Shown piece by piece: positions 35,392 through 43,766 of a stretch of DNA of 64,000 nt (within the stretch, counting starts at the first letter, position 1; the number at the start of each line of letters is the position of its first letter). The translations under genes were made by a program, and so were the position numbers. The DNA is taken from the NCBI RefSeq assembly GCF_009498525.1, contig NZ_QSNT01000001.1, positions 186,001 to 250,000 on the forward strand, read 5' to 3'. This stretch comes from Rhizobium sp. ICMP 5592 (lineage in GTDB: Bacteria > Pseudomonadota > Alphaproteobacteria > Rhizobiales > Rhizobiaceae). Under the pieces are notes generated by a model. It had not been told where the DNA came from. It worked only from the letters and a program-made list of their open reading frames with translations, and searched no databases.

Positions 35392-35538
35392 TCAGCGCGC
35401 GACCGATGCGCGGACAACGCTGCGGATGTCGGCGCGGTCGATGCCGAGGTCCTGCAGTTCGCGGCTGGACATGCGGCCGAGTTCGTTAACGGTCTGACGG
35501 AACTTGCGCCAGTTATTGAAAGAGCGTGCTACGTTCAT
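35392..35538 (-). CDS. DUF1127 (YjiS-like) small protein
   Basis: A 48-residue, Arg-rich protein: RSFNNWRKFRQTVNELGRMS, then RELQDLGIDRADI, the typical DUF1127 pattern. A purine-rich AAAGGGG site lies before the ATG. In Rhodobacter a DUF1127 protein (CcaF1) is encoded directly upstream of the CcsR sRNAs and has RNA-binding activity; the same gene order is seen here. It is too short for ordinary gene-length cut-offs. By analogy it may affect sRNA processing under stress; this is inference. Confidence 0.88.
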   Translation of the reverse strand: MNVARSFNNWRKFRQTVNELGRMSSRELQDLGIDRADIRSVVRASVAR

Positions 35539-35996
35539 GATAATCCCCTTTCCTCAGGGCTGATGACGTCAGCAACCTTGCTCGGCTCCGGCGTCGTTTC
35601 GATGATTGGAATATAGGCGTTTCAATCGGTTTAAAACAGTGCCAATCCTTCATCCCACCTATGCGTTCGGCGCATTGGTTCAGCGCATTCCATAGAGGAT
35701 GACCGTTTTTTAGGCCATGAGAGGATCGAAACTATTGGCGAATCGGCATCCGGTAGCCGCTTATCGCCATCGGGACGACGACACCGCCACACGCCCGTGG
35801 ACCTTACGCGACGAAGGTCGATTTCATGTTGCATCGCGGCAAAAATGCGGACTATAAGCGACGCACTCACCACGGACCCGGTGAAACTCCGGGTGGCTCT
35901 TCTGGCCGCCGATCCGCCAGATAACGCAAAACCTGCATGTCATCCAAACAACCGCTCCACAGGGCGTGTTCGTCATGCTTTGCGAGAATTCATTCT
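35539..35996. other. Gene-free gap between DUF1127 and the SulP transporter
   Basis: No frame in this 458-base stretch has a ribosome site together with plausible protein text. It should hold the divergent promoters of the DUF1127 gene and the transporter. An AT-rich patch near 35605-35645 (CTATATT on the minus strand) is the most promoter-like part on the DUF1127 side. Confidence 0.4.
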
Positions 35997-37463
35997 ATGC
36001 CGCTTTCATCCATCCGTCGGGATTGGTCTGCCAATCCCATGCGCGAAATGCTCGCTGGAGCTGTCGCGACATTCGCGCTGATCCCCGAGGTCATCGCCTT
36101 TTCCTTCGTTGCGGGTGTCGATCCGCAGGTCGGCCTGTTCGCCTCATTCGTCATCGGCATCGTCATCGCCTTTACGGGCGGTCGCCCCGCGATGATTTCG
36201 GCGGCGGCCGGATCCGTCGCGCTCGTTGCCGCCCCCCTGGTCCACGCGCACGGACTGCCTTACCTCTTCGCCGCCGGATTGCTGGCGGGCCTTTTTCAGA
36301 TCCTGTTCGGACTCCTGCGTCTGGGCGTCCTCATGCGCTTCGTTTCAAAGTCAGTCCGCACCGGTTTCGTCAACGCGCTGGCGATCCTGATCTTCGCCGC
36401 CCAACTTCCGCATATCATCGGGGGAGACTGGATCGCCTACGCCATGCTGGCCGCCGGCCTTGCCATCATCTACCTGGTTCCGAAGATCACGACGGCGATC
36501 CCGTCGCCGTTGATCTGCATTCTCATTCTGACCATCGCCTCGATAGGCTTCCAGCTTCCGGTCATGACCATTGCTGATCTCGGAAAACTGCCGGACTCTC
36601 TTCCGGTCTTTGGCTGGCCCGCAGTTCCGTTGACCTTGGAAACGCTGAGGATCATCGCTGGCCCAGCGGTTGCCATCGCCATGGTCGGCCTGCTCGAATC
36701 CATGATGACAGCCAGCGTCGTCGACGATCTCACCGACACTCCGAGTTCGAAGAACAGGGAATGTACGGGCCTTGGCATCGCGAATGCCGCCGCGAGCCTG
36801 TTCGGCGGGATCGCCGGCTGCGGCATGATCGGCCAGACCGTCAGCAATGTGAAATACGGCGGACGCGGACGTCTTTCTACGCTCTTCGCAGGTACCTTCC
36901 TGCTGGTTCTGATGGTCCTGTTGAAGCCCTGGGTGTCTCAGGTTCCAGTGGCGGCACTCGTGGCCATCATGGTGATGGTGTCGATCGACACTTTCGACTG
37001 GTCGTCATTGCGCGCAGTTGTCATTCATCCCAAAATGTCGAGCGCGGTCATGGTCGCAACCGTTCTCGTTACGGTGTTCAGCGCCAATCTGGCGCTGGGC
37101 GTAACCGTGGGTGTCCTCTTGAGCGGCGTTTTCTTCACCTTCAAGGTCGCCCGTCTAATGCGGGTGGAAACCGAGACGGATGCCTCGGCCGATCGTTTGA
37201 CATATCGCGTCTCGGGCCAGGTCTTTTTCGCATCCGCCGATGTCTTCGTCGAGGCCTTCGATATTCAGGATGCGAGCGATAGGACGGTCCTCATCGACGT
37301 CTCGCAAGCGCACTTCTGGGATATTACCGCTGTCGCGGCCCTCGAGAAAGTGGTGCAGCGGTTCAAGGCGCATGGCATTCCGGTGGATGTCGTGGGCCTC
37401 AACCAGGCCAGTTCAACGCTCATCGGAAGCCTTGACGGGTCGATGACGCTGAAAGAGACCTGA
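35997..37463 (+). CDS. SulP-family anion transporter with STAS domain
   Basis: A 488-residue inner-membrane protein. The N-terminus MREMLAGAVATFALIPEVIAFSFVAGVDPQ is the SulP hallmark, followed by GGRPAMISAAAGSVALV and about ten membrane spans; the last 90 residues form a cytoplasmic STAS domain (GQVFFASADVFVEAF, VLIDVSQAHFWDITAVAALE). Substrates in the family are sulfate, bicarbonate or dicarboxylates. The start is uncertain: 35997 removes an unlikely N-terminal extension, although its ribosome site is weak. Confidence 0.88.
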   Translation: MPLSSIRRDWSANPMREMLAGAVATFALIPEVIAFSFVAGVDPQVGLFASFVIGIVIAFTGGRPAMISAAAGSVALVAAPLVHAHGLPYLFAAGLLAGLFQILFGLLRLGVLMRFVSKSVRTGFVNALAILIFAAQLPHIIGGDWIAYAMLAAGLAIIYLVPKITTAIPSPLICILILTIASIGFQLPVMTIADLGKLPDSLPVFGWPAVPLTLETLRIIAGPAVAIAMVGLLESMMTASVVDDLTDTPSSKNRECTGLGIANAAASLFGGIAGCGMIGQTVSNVKYGGRGRLSTLFAGTFLLVLMVLLKPWVSQVPVAALVAIMVMVSIDTFDWSSLRAVVIHPKMSSAVMVATVLVTVFSANLALGVTVGVLLSGVFFTFKVARLMRVETETDASADRLTYRVSGQVFFASADVFVEAFDIQDASDRTVLIDVSQAHFWDITAVAALEKVVQRFKAHGIPVDVVGLNQASSTLIGSLDGSMTLKET

Positions 37464-37520
37464 TTGAGATCGGCGATCGCCAGTTTCGAGACCCTGAGCC
37501 GGAGCCGCCGCGTCGTGGCA

Positions 37521-38552
37521 TCATAGCTTGGCCGCCTTGATGAAACGCGGATCGAAAGTCTTGCCATAGGGCACGTCCGCATCGGCCAATTCCGGGTCGA
37601 GCGTCTTCAGGACGCTCATCATCGACTTGTAGCCTTCCTCGCTGATCATGCCGTCAGGCGAGTACATTTCCTTCGAGTTCTTGAAGGCCTGTATGTAAAG
37701 ATCGCGGTTTCCGAGCAGGTATTCTTCGGGCACGGTGTCCGCCACCTCTTCCGGCTTCGCCTGCTCGATCCATTTCAAGGCCTTCAAAAAGGCATTGGTC
37801 ACCCGCTGCGTCGTCACCGGATTGGCCTCGGCGAAACTGCGCTGGATATAGACCGTTGCCGCCGGGTTCGGGCCGCCGAACAGCGCACGCGTTCCGGCTT
37901 CGGTTCGTGTGTCGATCAGGACGGAAACCTGATCCTCATATTGAAGCTGGGCGATCACCGGATCGAGATGCGACAGGCCGTCGACCTCGCCATTCTTGAT
38001 CGCCGCGACGGCGCTTGCGCCGCCGCCTATGCCGATCAATGCGACATCGGTGGGCGCCAGTCCGTTCTTTTGCAGGGCATATTGCAGCATCAGCGCCGTC
38101 GACGAACCGGGCGCCGTGACACCGATCTTCCGTCCCTTGAGGTCGGCCACGGACTTGATCTCACCCGCGAGCTCCTTGCGCACGGCAATCACGATCCCGG
38201 GGAACCGGCCCAGGCCGCAAATGGCGACGATATCCTGCCCCTTGTTCTGCATGCGGATCGTATGCTCATAGGCGCCGGCGACGACATCGACCGAACCGCC
38301 GATCAGCGCCTGCAGCGATTTCGCGCCCCCGGCAAAATCGTTGATCGTGACGTTCAACCCCTCTTCCTTGAAGAAGCCCTTCTTTTCGGCAATGGTCAGC
38401 GGCAGGTAATAGAGCAGCGGCTTGCCGCCGACGGCGAGCGTCAGATCCGGCTTTTCCGGCTTCGCATCATCGGCGATCGCCGGTCCATTTACCGGAAGGA
38501 AGGCGGCAGCGCCGATGCTGGCTGTGCCGATCAAGAATGTCCTGCGTTCCAT
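37521..38552 (-). CDS. NitT/TauT-type ABC transporter substrate-binding protein (NMT1 family)
   Basis: A 343-residue periplasmic protein. The start at 38552 has GGAGG seven bases upstream and gives a Tat-type signal ERRTFLIGTASIGAAAFLP. The mature part shows GKPLLYYLPLTIAEKKGFFKEEGL and NDFAGGAKSLQALIGGSVDV, the typical NMT1/thiamine-precursor or sulfonate receptor pattern. It is last in its operon. Ligand could be an alkanesulfonate, nitrate, taurine or a pyrimidine; not resolved. Confidence 0.9.
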   Translation of the reverse strand: MERRTFLIGTASIGAAAFLPVNGPAIADDAKPEKPDLTLAVGGKPLLYYLPLTIAEKKGFFKEEGLNVTINDFAGGAKSLQALIGGSVDVVAGAYEHTIRMQNKGQDIVAICGLGRFPGIVIAVRKELAGEIKSVADLKGRKIGVTAPGSSTALMLQYALQKNGLAPTDVALIGIGGGASAVAAIKNGEVDGLSHLDPVIAQLQYEDQVSVLIDTRTEAGTRALFGGPNPAATVYIQRSFAEANPVTTQRVTNAFLKALKWIEQAKPEEVADTVPEEYLLGNRDLYIQAFKNSKEMYSPDGMISEEGYKSMMSVLKTLDPELADADVPYGKTFDPRFIKAAKL

Positions 38553-38583
38553 ATTTTCCTCCACTCATCGAATTTGAAATCGT

Positions 38584-39351
38584 TTAATGCCGCCATCGCA
38601 GCATGTGCCGCTCGACCTTTGTCATCAGCCAGTCGACGATGAGGACGAAGGCCATCAGCACGAACATGCCGGCAAAGACGCCGGTCACGTCGAACACGCC
38701 TTCGGCCTGCTGGATGAGATAGCCAAGGCCCGCGGCCGAGCCCAGATATTCGCCGACAACCGCGCCGACGACGGCAAATCCCACCGAGGTATGAAGGCTC
38801 GAAAACATCCAGGACAAGGCCGAGGGAATATAGACGTGGCGCAGAAGCTGCCTCTCGTTCATGCCGAGCATGCGGGCATTGGCGAGCACGGTCGGGCTCA
38901 CTTCCTTGACGCCTTGGTAGACGTTGAAAAAGACGATGAAGAAGACCAGCGTAACGCCGAGCGCCACCTTCGACCAGATGCCGAGGCCGAACCACAGAGC
39001 GAAGATCGGCGCGAGCACGACGCGCGGCAAGGCATTGGCGGCCTTCACATAGGGATCGAAAACGGCAGCGACCACGGGCCGGCGCGCAAACCAGAAACCA
39101 AAGGCCACCCCACCGATTGCGCCGATGAAAAATGCCAGCAGGGATTCCGACAGCGTTACCCAGAGATGATACCAGATAGATCCGTCGGCGAACCATTTCA
39201 CGATCCGCGCGGCAACCTTGAGGGGATCGGCAAAGAAGAAGGCAGCGGTTCGCGGGTTGCCGAAAACATGCGTTGCCGTTGCGAGATACCACGCACCGAC
39301 GATGACGATCGCCACCAGCAATTGGCAGGCCAGGAGCTTCGTTCTGGTCAT
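38584..39351 (-). CDS. NitT/TauT-type ABC transporter permease (SsuC/TauC family)
   Basis: A 255-residue inner-membrane permease with six hydrophobic segments. The ATPase loop reads LANARMLGMNERQLLRHVYIPSALSWMF in family fashion (EAA-like). Its ATG overlaps the ATPase stop (ATGA). A longer antisense-phase frame here is a shadow. Confidence 0.92.
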   Translation of the reverse strand: MTRTKLLACQLLVAIVIVGAWYLATATHVFGNPRTAAFFFADPLKVAARIVKWFADGSIWYHLWVTLSESLLAFFIGAIGGVAFGFWFARRPVVAAVFDPYVKAANALPRVVLAPIFALWFGLGIWSKVALGVTLVFFIVFFNVYQGVKEVSPTVLANARMLGMNERQLLRHVYIPSALSWMFSSLHTSVGFAVVGAVVGEYLGSAAGLGYLIQQAEGVFDVTGVFAGMFVLMAFVLIVDWLMTKVERHMLRWRH

Positions 39352-40214
39352 TGGGCGGCCACGTTGGTCTGCTGATAGGCGGTCATGACTTCTTCTCGCA
39401 GCGCATGCCAGATGCCTTTGTGCAGTTCGGTAAAGGCCGGGTCGTGGCGAATTTCCGCGATATCGCGCGGCCGCGGGATCGAGACGCGGAAATCGCCGAT
39501 GATCCGGGATTTCGGCCCTGCCGACATGATGACGATGCGATCCGCAAGGGCAATTGCCTCGTCGAGATCATGCGTGACGAACATCACCGCCTTCTTGTCC
39601 TCCGACCAAAGGTTCAGGAGCAGGTCGCCCATGATGAGGCGGGTCTGTGCGTCGAGCGGACCAAACGGTTCGTCCATCAGCAACAGCTTCGGATTGCGGA
39701 TGAGCACCTGGGCCAATCCGACCCGCTTACGCTGACCGCCGGAGAGCATGCGCGGATAACGATCGGCAAAGCCGCCGAGACCAACTCGCTCGAGCCACTC
39801 CATCGCCGATTTGCGTGCTTCATTCGCTGACACACCGGACACTTCCAGGCCGATGGCGACGTTTTCAAGCACGGTCTTCCAGGGCATCAGCGAATCCTGC
39901 TGAAACAGGTAGCCGGCTTGCCTGTTCAACCCCTCCAGAGGACGCCCGAAAATCTCGACCGATCCGGATGCCGGCTCAAGCAGCCCTGCCGCGACGTTGA
40001 GAAGTGTGGACTTGCCGCAGCCGGTCGGCCCGACGATCGCCAGAAATTCGTCGCCCGCCACATCGAGATCGGTGTCGGCCACCGCGTCGAAGCGCTTGCC
40101 GCCGGCGATCCCGAAAGAAATCGACACATTATTCAGGCGAACAGCCCGAGGAGCCGCTGTTGTCACGGCTTCCGCCTTCGATTGAAATTTTTCCAACTCT
40201 CCCGAACCCATCAT
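39348..40214 (-). CDS. NitT/TauT-type ABC transporter ATP-binding protein (SsuB/TauB family)
   Basis: A 288-residue ATPase with GPTGCGKSTLLNVAAGL, the Q-loop FQQDSLMPWKTVLENVAIG, the signature LSGGQRKRVGLAQVL and LLLMDEPFGPLDAQTR. The FQxDxLxPW form is typical of SsuB/TauB/NrtD proteins. It is the first gene of the operon; nothing definite is seen in the 267-base gap upstream (40215-40481). Confidence 0.93.
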   Translation of the reverse strand: MMGSGELEKFQSKAEAVTTAAPRAVRLNNVSISFGIAGGKRFDAVADTDLDVAGDEFLAIVGPTGCGKSTLLNVAAGLLEPASGSVEIFGRPLEGLNRQAGYLFQQDSLMPWKTVLENVAIGLEVSGVSANEARKSAMEWLERVGLGGFADRYPRMLSGGQRKRVGLAQVLIRNPKLLLMDEPFGPLDAQTRLIMGDLLLNLWSEDKKAVMFVTHDLDEAIALADRIVIMSAGPKSRIIGDFRVSIPRPRDIAEIRHDPAFTELHKGIWHALREEVMTAYQQTNVAAQ

Positions 40215-40481
40215 TCAACAAGCGACATCACAAAGGGCCTGACCCGTCAGAAAACAATCGAATGCGATCCAATCCACGTCATTGTCACCCGGAACACACA
40301 AACTCCGCCGGCTGGACTGGTCCTATGCCGCTGGATTGCGTTCATCGATGGAATGACATGAATTGGCCTGCCTCGCTGCCTCCTCCAAGCAGAGCTCCAC
40401 CCAACCAATCTGGTATGAGCTAGCTTATTTTCCATAACATTTTCATTACGAAGCGGCCAGCGTGTTGATTGTCCCTTTATC

Positions 40482-41111
40482 TCAGGGGACCGTGATTGCC
40501 ATCGACAAAAAACCGCTTCCGTGCAGATATTCCACGAACTCGGAGATCGGCACTATGGCCAGAATGAAGAGGGCATCCCGAGACGTCACCGACAGCGCGT
40601 GCGGAGAAAAAGCACGGCCTTGTCCCCAGTCCAGCTTTGAGAAAGCGGGCCAGAATAGCGGCGTGCGACGGGCATAGTCATCATATTGCTCGCCAAAGAG
40701 ATGTGACAAATATTGCGCCTCCTGCTTTGCGGTATATCGAAACACTAGATAGGCCAGCAGCAAAAAGACCACCGCGGCAAGGAGGCTTCCGAACAGCAGG
40801 CCGACGCCCCCGATCGCTATGAGAGACGAAACATAGAGAGGATTACGGGTGACGGAATATGGCCCGTCGGTCACAAGTTCCGAGTTTTTTCGTCCTCCCA
40901 CATAGATAATCGACCATATGCGCCCAATGATGCCGAGCATGATCAGCAGTATCCCGATCTGATCGAGAACACCCAGTACAAGGCTTCCGGCGGGAAATCC
41001 GGACCGTGTGAAGAGATGGAAGGTGATAAACGCTACAGCCAGAACCCAAAGCGCCCAGATCCGCCGCTTCTGCTTGAACGGGCGACTAGGCAATGTTGCC
41101 AAGGAGGTCAT
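40482..41111 (-). CDS. Isoprenylcysteine carboxyl methyltransferase-like membrane protein
   Basis: A protein of about 209 residues with five hydrophobic segments and the ICMT/PEMT-like motif VTDGPYSVTRNPLYVSSL followed by a paired C-terminal EAQYLSHLFGEQYDDYARRTP. Family members methylate carboxyl or other small groups at the membrane, using SAM. The ATG at 41111 is chosen because it removes an implausible N-terminus, but an upstream start at 41210 is possible. It is divergent from a MarR-like remnant, a common pairing. Confidence 0.78.
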   Translation of the reverse strand: MTSLATLPSRPFKQKRRIWALWVLAVAFITFHLFTRSGFPAGSLVLGVLDQIGILLIMLGIIGRIWSIIYVGGRKNSELVTDGPYSVTRNPLYVSSLIAIGGVGLLFGSLLAAVVFLLLAYLVFRYTAKQEAQYLSHLFGEQYDDYARRTPLFWPAFSKLDWGQGRAFSPHALSVTSRDALFILAIVPISEFVEYLHGSGFLSMAITVP

Positions 41112-41174
41112 GTATGCTGCGACTCCGCAAGAATAATCATAATGTCGATATGGCTTCATAAAGAGCCAATAATT

Positions 41175-41209
41175 TGACATAATGATGTCAATAATGCGAT
41201 ATGATGTCA
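41175..41209. promoter_or_regulatory. Palindromic operator with a third half-site, divergent MarR/ICMT promoter
   Basis: TGACAT (41175-41180) and ATGTCA (41185-41190) form an inverted repeat around AATG, and a second ATGTCA copy occurs at 41204-41209, next to the start of the MarR-like frame. The region is AT-rich. This is what an autoregulated MarR operator would look like. Confidence 0.5.
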
Positions 41210-41370
41210 TGAGAGAATTTCAAAGAACGCCCGTTGCCGAAGCTGTGACCAGACTCATCCTCGACCTATTCAGGGCCAGCAATGCGGCAGAGCGGCCTGG
41301 ACACAGCGACTGGCTTCCACCTCTTCACACTGCGCTTAACGCGACGCCGTCAGAAATACGTGTCCAATAA
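41209..41370 (+). pseudogene. Truncated MarR-family regulator remnant
   Basis: The short frame starting at 41209 reads MREFQRTPVAEAVTRLILDLFRASNAA and then loses all resemblance; the beginning looks like the first helix of a MarR-family repressor. The winged helix is absent, the rest reads as unrelated text, and the frame runs 35 bases into the 3' end of the convergent LnmK-like gene. It could instead be a short spurious frame. I infer a 3' deletion with the promoter left intact. Confidence 0.4.
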
Positions 41371-42202
41371 GCGCGCCATTGGAGCGCCGGAGACTGCAAG
41401 CCGCCGACATGGTATCGCGGTCCATGGCCGTCAACTCCACGCTGAGCGGTTCGCCGATAGCGGCGTTGCCCAGGAAGAAGCTATCCCTTCGAGATATGTT
41501 GCGGAACGCGCCGTCGGGAAACCAGCTTTCGAAGGCTCGCGCGACGAAAGCCTGGAAGTGAGCGAAATAGAGCAGGCCGGCCCCATTAAATTCCTGGCCT
41601 GCGGCGGGCTGAAAACGAAAGTCCCGCAGGACATCCCAACCCGTCACCGGCATTCCGAGATGGGTCTCGCAACGACCGTTGCGGACATCCGATGCAATCC
41701 GGGCAAGCGTGTTTTCCAGCCGCATCGGAAAACAATGCGTGCCGGGCAACTCGACGCGGGCGATCGATACATTGTCGTTCTCGCGCGTCCGTCGGACAAA
41801 GGCCGAGAGGAGCTCGACATCGCCGATCGCCTCTCCGTCGACAAGAAGCCGGTGCCGAGAGGAGACCTGCGTTTTCGACACCGGTTCGAGCACAGACTGA
41901 ATACTCAGCACCTGGTTGGGACGTGCCCGGTCGAGCTGCGCATTTGTCAGCGATGTCGCGCAGATCGCCGCATAGGTTTCGGCCCCGTCAGCGGTGCGAA
42001 AGTCCGCATCGTCCATGCCCATGCACCGTGCCAGCATCAGCCAGTGGCGATGGCCGAGTTCCTTCATCAGCCAGGTCTCGGAGAGGCCAAAGGGCGTCAG
42101 CTGCGGCATGCCAAGCAGAATATGCGGCTCGAGCGCCCGTTCCATCAGCGCGCGTCTGGAGGGCTGATGGAACATCTCGACGTTGCGGATCGCGAGGCTC
42201 AT
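41336..42202 (-). CDS. LnmK-like (Pnap_2097-type) biosynthetic protein of the Nit1C cluster
   Basis: A 288-residue protein of two hot-dog-like halves, beginning MSLAIRNVEMFHQPSRRAL, with HILLGMPQLTPFGLSETWLM and the C-terminal NGAGLLYFAHFQAFVARAFE. This matches LnmK-like acyltransferase/decarboxylase proteins found in some Nit1C clusters. Its ATG at 42202 overlaps the flavin-oxidoreductase stop (ATGA), so it is the last gene of the operon. Its substrate is unknown; an acyl-carrier or acyl-CoA substrate would be expected from the family. Confidence 0.7.
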   Translation of the reverse strand: MSLAIRNVEMFHQPSRRALMERALEPHILLGMPQLTPFGLSETWLMKELGHRHWLMLARCMGMDDADFRTADGAETYAAICATSLTNAQLDRARPNQVLSIQSVLEPVSKTQVSSRHRLLVDGEAIGDVELLSAFVRRTRENDNVSIARVELPGTHCFPMRLENTLARIASDVRNGRCETHLGMPVTGWDVLRDFRFQPAAGQEFNGAGLLYFAHFQAFVARAFESWFPDGAFRNISRRDSFFLGNAAIGEPLSVELTAMDRDTMSAACSLRRSNGALIGHVFLTASR

Positions 42203-43467
42203 CCGTTCGCTGCCTGCTTGAGTACCGATGGGCCGTTGGCCAGCCGCTCCACCAGTTGACCCACCACATATTCCGCATCCTTTCCGACACTGAGGAAGCG
42301 GCCAGAGCCCCACGTCCAAAGCCAGGGCATGCCGAGGACATAGGTCCCGTCAGCGCTGGTGACGCCGCGGCGATGGACCGGATAGCCGGTGCCGTCGAAA
42401 ATCGGCAAGCCGACAAAGGACCAGTCCGGCCGGAAACCCGTCGCCCAGATGACTGTGCCTATCCCTTCGGCCACAAGGTCGATTTCCGTCGGTTCGATCT
42501 CCGGCGTCCACAACGGAACATAAAGCGAGCCGGCCGGCGCATCGATGTTGTTTGTGGCTATGTGCTTGTCGATCAGCGCGTTGATGCCGTTATAGACTCG
42601 GTCGGCGCAGTCGAGATTGGCTCTGAGGTTCGTCTCGAACAGCATCTTGCCATTCGAGACGCCGGACATCCGGCCGTAAAGCGCCATGCCTTCCAGCGCG
42701 AATTTCCGCAGGTCGATATCCCGGCCGCCATCCCTGCCCGTCAGGTAATGGTTGGTATCATGCTTCTTCTTGCGCATGCCGTCATGTTCGACCGTTATGT
42801 CATACTGGCCGATATCGGAAAGCCAGTCGACCACGTCGCGCCCCCGATAGAAGCGCGCGCAACGCGGTGCATTGCCGGTCACCATATGCACCTTGCGGCC
42901 GGCCAGATGCAGGTCCTCGGCAATCTGGCAACCGGACTGTCCCGAGCCGACGACAATGACCGCGCCCTCAGGCAGTTGATCGGAATTGCGGTAGTCGGCG
43001 GTATGAAGCTGCATGATGCCATCCGGCAGCCGCTCGGCGGCGCGCGGTATGGCCGGATCGCTATAGAGACTGGTGGCGAGGATCACGCTGTCGGCGGTTA
43101 CCGGTCCGGCTGAGGTTTCGACCCTGTAGAGATCGCCAGCCCTTTCGAGCGCAGTCACCGCAGTATGTTCAAAGACCGGCGCGTCGACCTTGCGAATAAA
43201 GCGATCGACATAGCCGATGATCTCGTCCTTGACCATGAAGCCATGCGGATCGCTGCCGTCATAGGGATGATCCGGCAACTGGCACTGCCAATTGGGTGTG
43301 ACCAGGCAGAAGGCATCCCAGCGCTGTTCCCGCCATTTGTGCGCCATGGTCTTCTTTTCAAATACGACATGATCGATGCCGTGCTCTTTCAGGTAATGGC
43401 TTGCCGAAAGGCCGGCCTGGCCGCCGCCGATGACGACGGCACTGTAATGAGGCTCCAAAGTGGGCAT
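42199..43467 (-). CDS. nitH: Nit1C flavin-dependent oxidoreductase (MSMEG_0569 family)
   Basis: A 422-residue flavoprotein monooxygenase-like protein with FAD motif VVIGGGQAGLSASHYL (residues about 9-24), the NADPH-type second Rossmann motif VIVVGSGQSGCQIAEDL and VIWATGFRPDWSFVG near the end. These are features of the flavin-containing monooxygenase group used in the Nit1C cluster. It has an AAAAGGAAAA ribosome site, and is 11 bases after nitG. Its product in the pathway is not known. Confidence 0.88.
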   Translation of the reverse strand: MPTLEPHYSAVVIGGGQAGLSASHYLKEHGIDHVVFEKKTMAHKWREQRWDAFCLVTPNWQCQLPDHPYDGSDPHGFMVKDEIIGYVDRFIRKVDAPVFEHTAVTALERAGDLYRVETSAGPVTADSVILATSLYSDPAIPRAAERLPDGIMQLHTADYRNSDQLPEGAVIVVGSGQSGCQIAEDLHLAGRKVHMVTGNAPRCARFYRGRDVVDWLSDIGQYDITVEHDGMRKKKHDTNHYLTGRDGGRDIDLRKFALEGMALYGRMSGVSNGKMLFETNLRANLDCADRVYNGINALIDKHIATNNIDAPAGSLYVPLWTPEIEPTEIDLVAEGIGTVIWATGFRPDWSFVGLPIFDGTGYPVHRRGVTSADGTYVLGMPWLWTWGSGRFLSVGKDAEYVVGQLVERLANGPSVLKQAANG

Positions 43468-43478
43468 GGCTTTTCCTT

Positions 43479-43766
43479 TTAGAAAATGAAGGTTTCGCAG
43501 CGGATGCGGGCATTCGCGTCAGGCAGATAGGCGCCAGCCGCGTGCTCGATGCGCGCGAGCTGGCCGCGCGCCAAGGAACAGGGATAGCCATACTTTGCCT
43601 CGACCCGGTCACTGGCGATCGTCAGCGCCTTGCGGCTGCGGTCGAGAAAATCGGCAACGGAATAGCTCTCGCCCTCGGCCAGGAAGTCGCAAATGACCAG
43701 CGACGGCGAGTAACATTCCTCGCGGCGGCCGTCGGGCCAGGTAATGACAAAACGCATCTCAGGCAT
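43479..43766 (-). CDS. nitG: Nit1C small protein (MSMEG_0570 family)
   Basis: A 95-residue protein beginning MPEMRFVITWPDGRREECYSP, matching the small nitrogen-starvation response protein of Nit1C clusters. The ATG at 43766 overlaps the glycosyltransferase stop by 8 bases, so translation is coupled; a longer frame upstream runs through the glycosyltransferase in another phase. It is soluble, with two conserved-looking cysteines (EECYSP and LVICDF). Function unknown. Confidence 0.85.
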   Translation of the reverse strand: MPEMRFVITWPDGRREECYSPSLVICDFLAEGESYSVADFLDRSRKALTIASDRVEAKYGYPCSLARGQLARIEHAAGAYLPDANARIRCETFIF

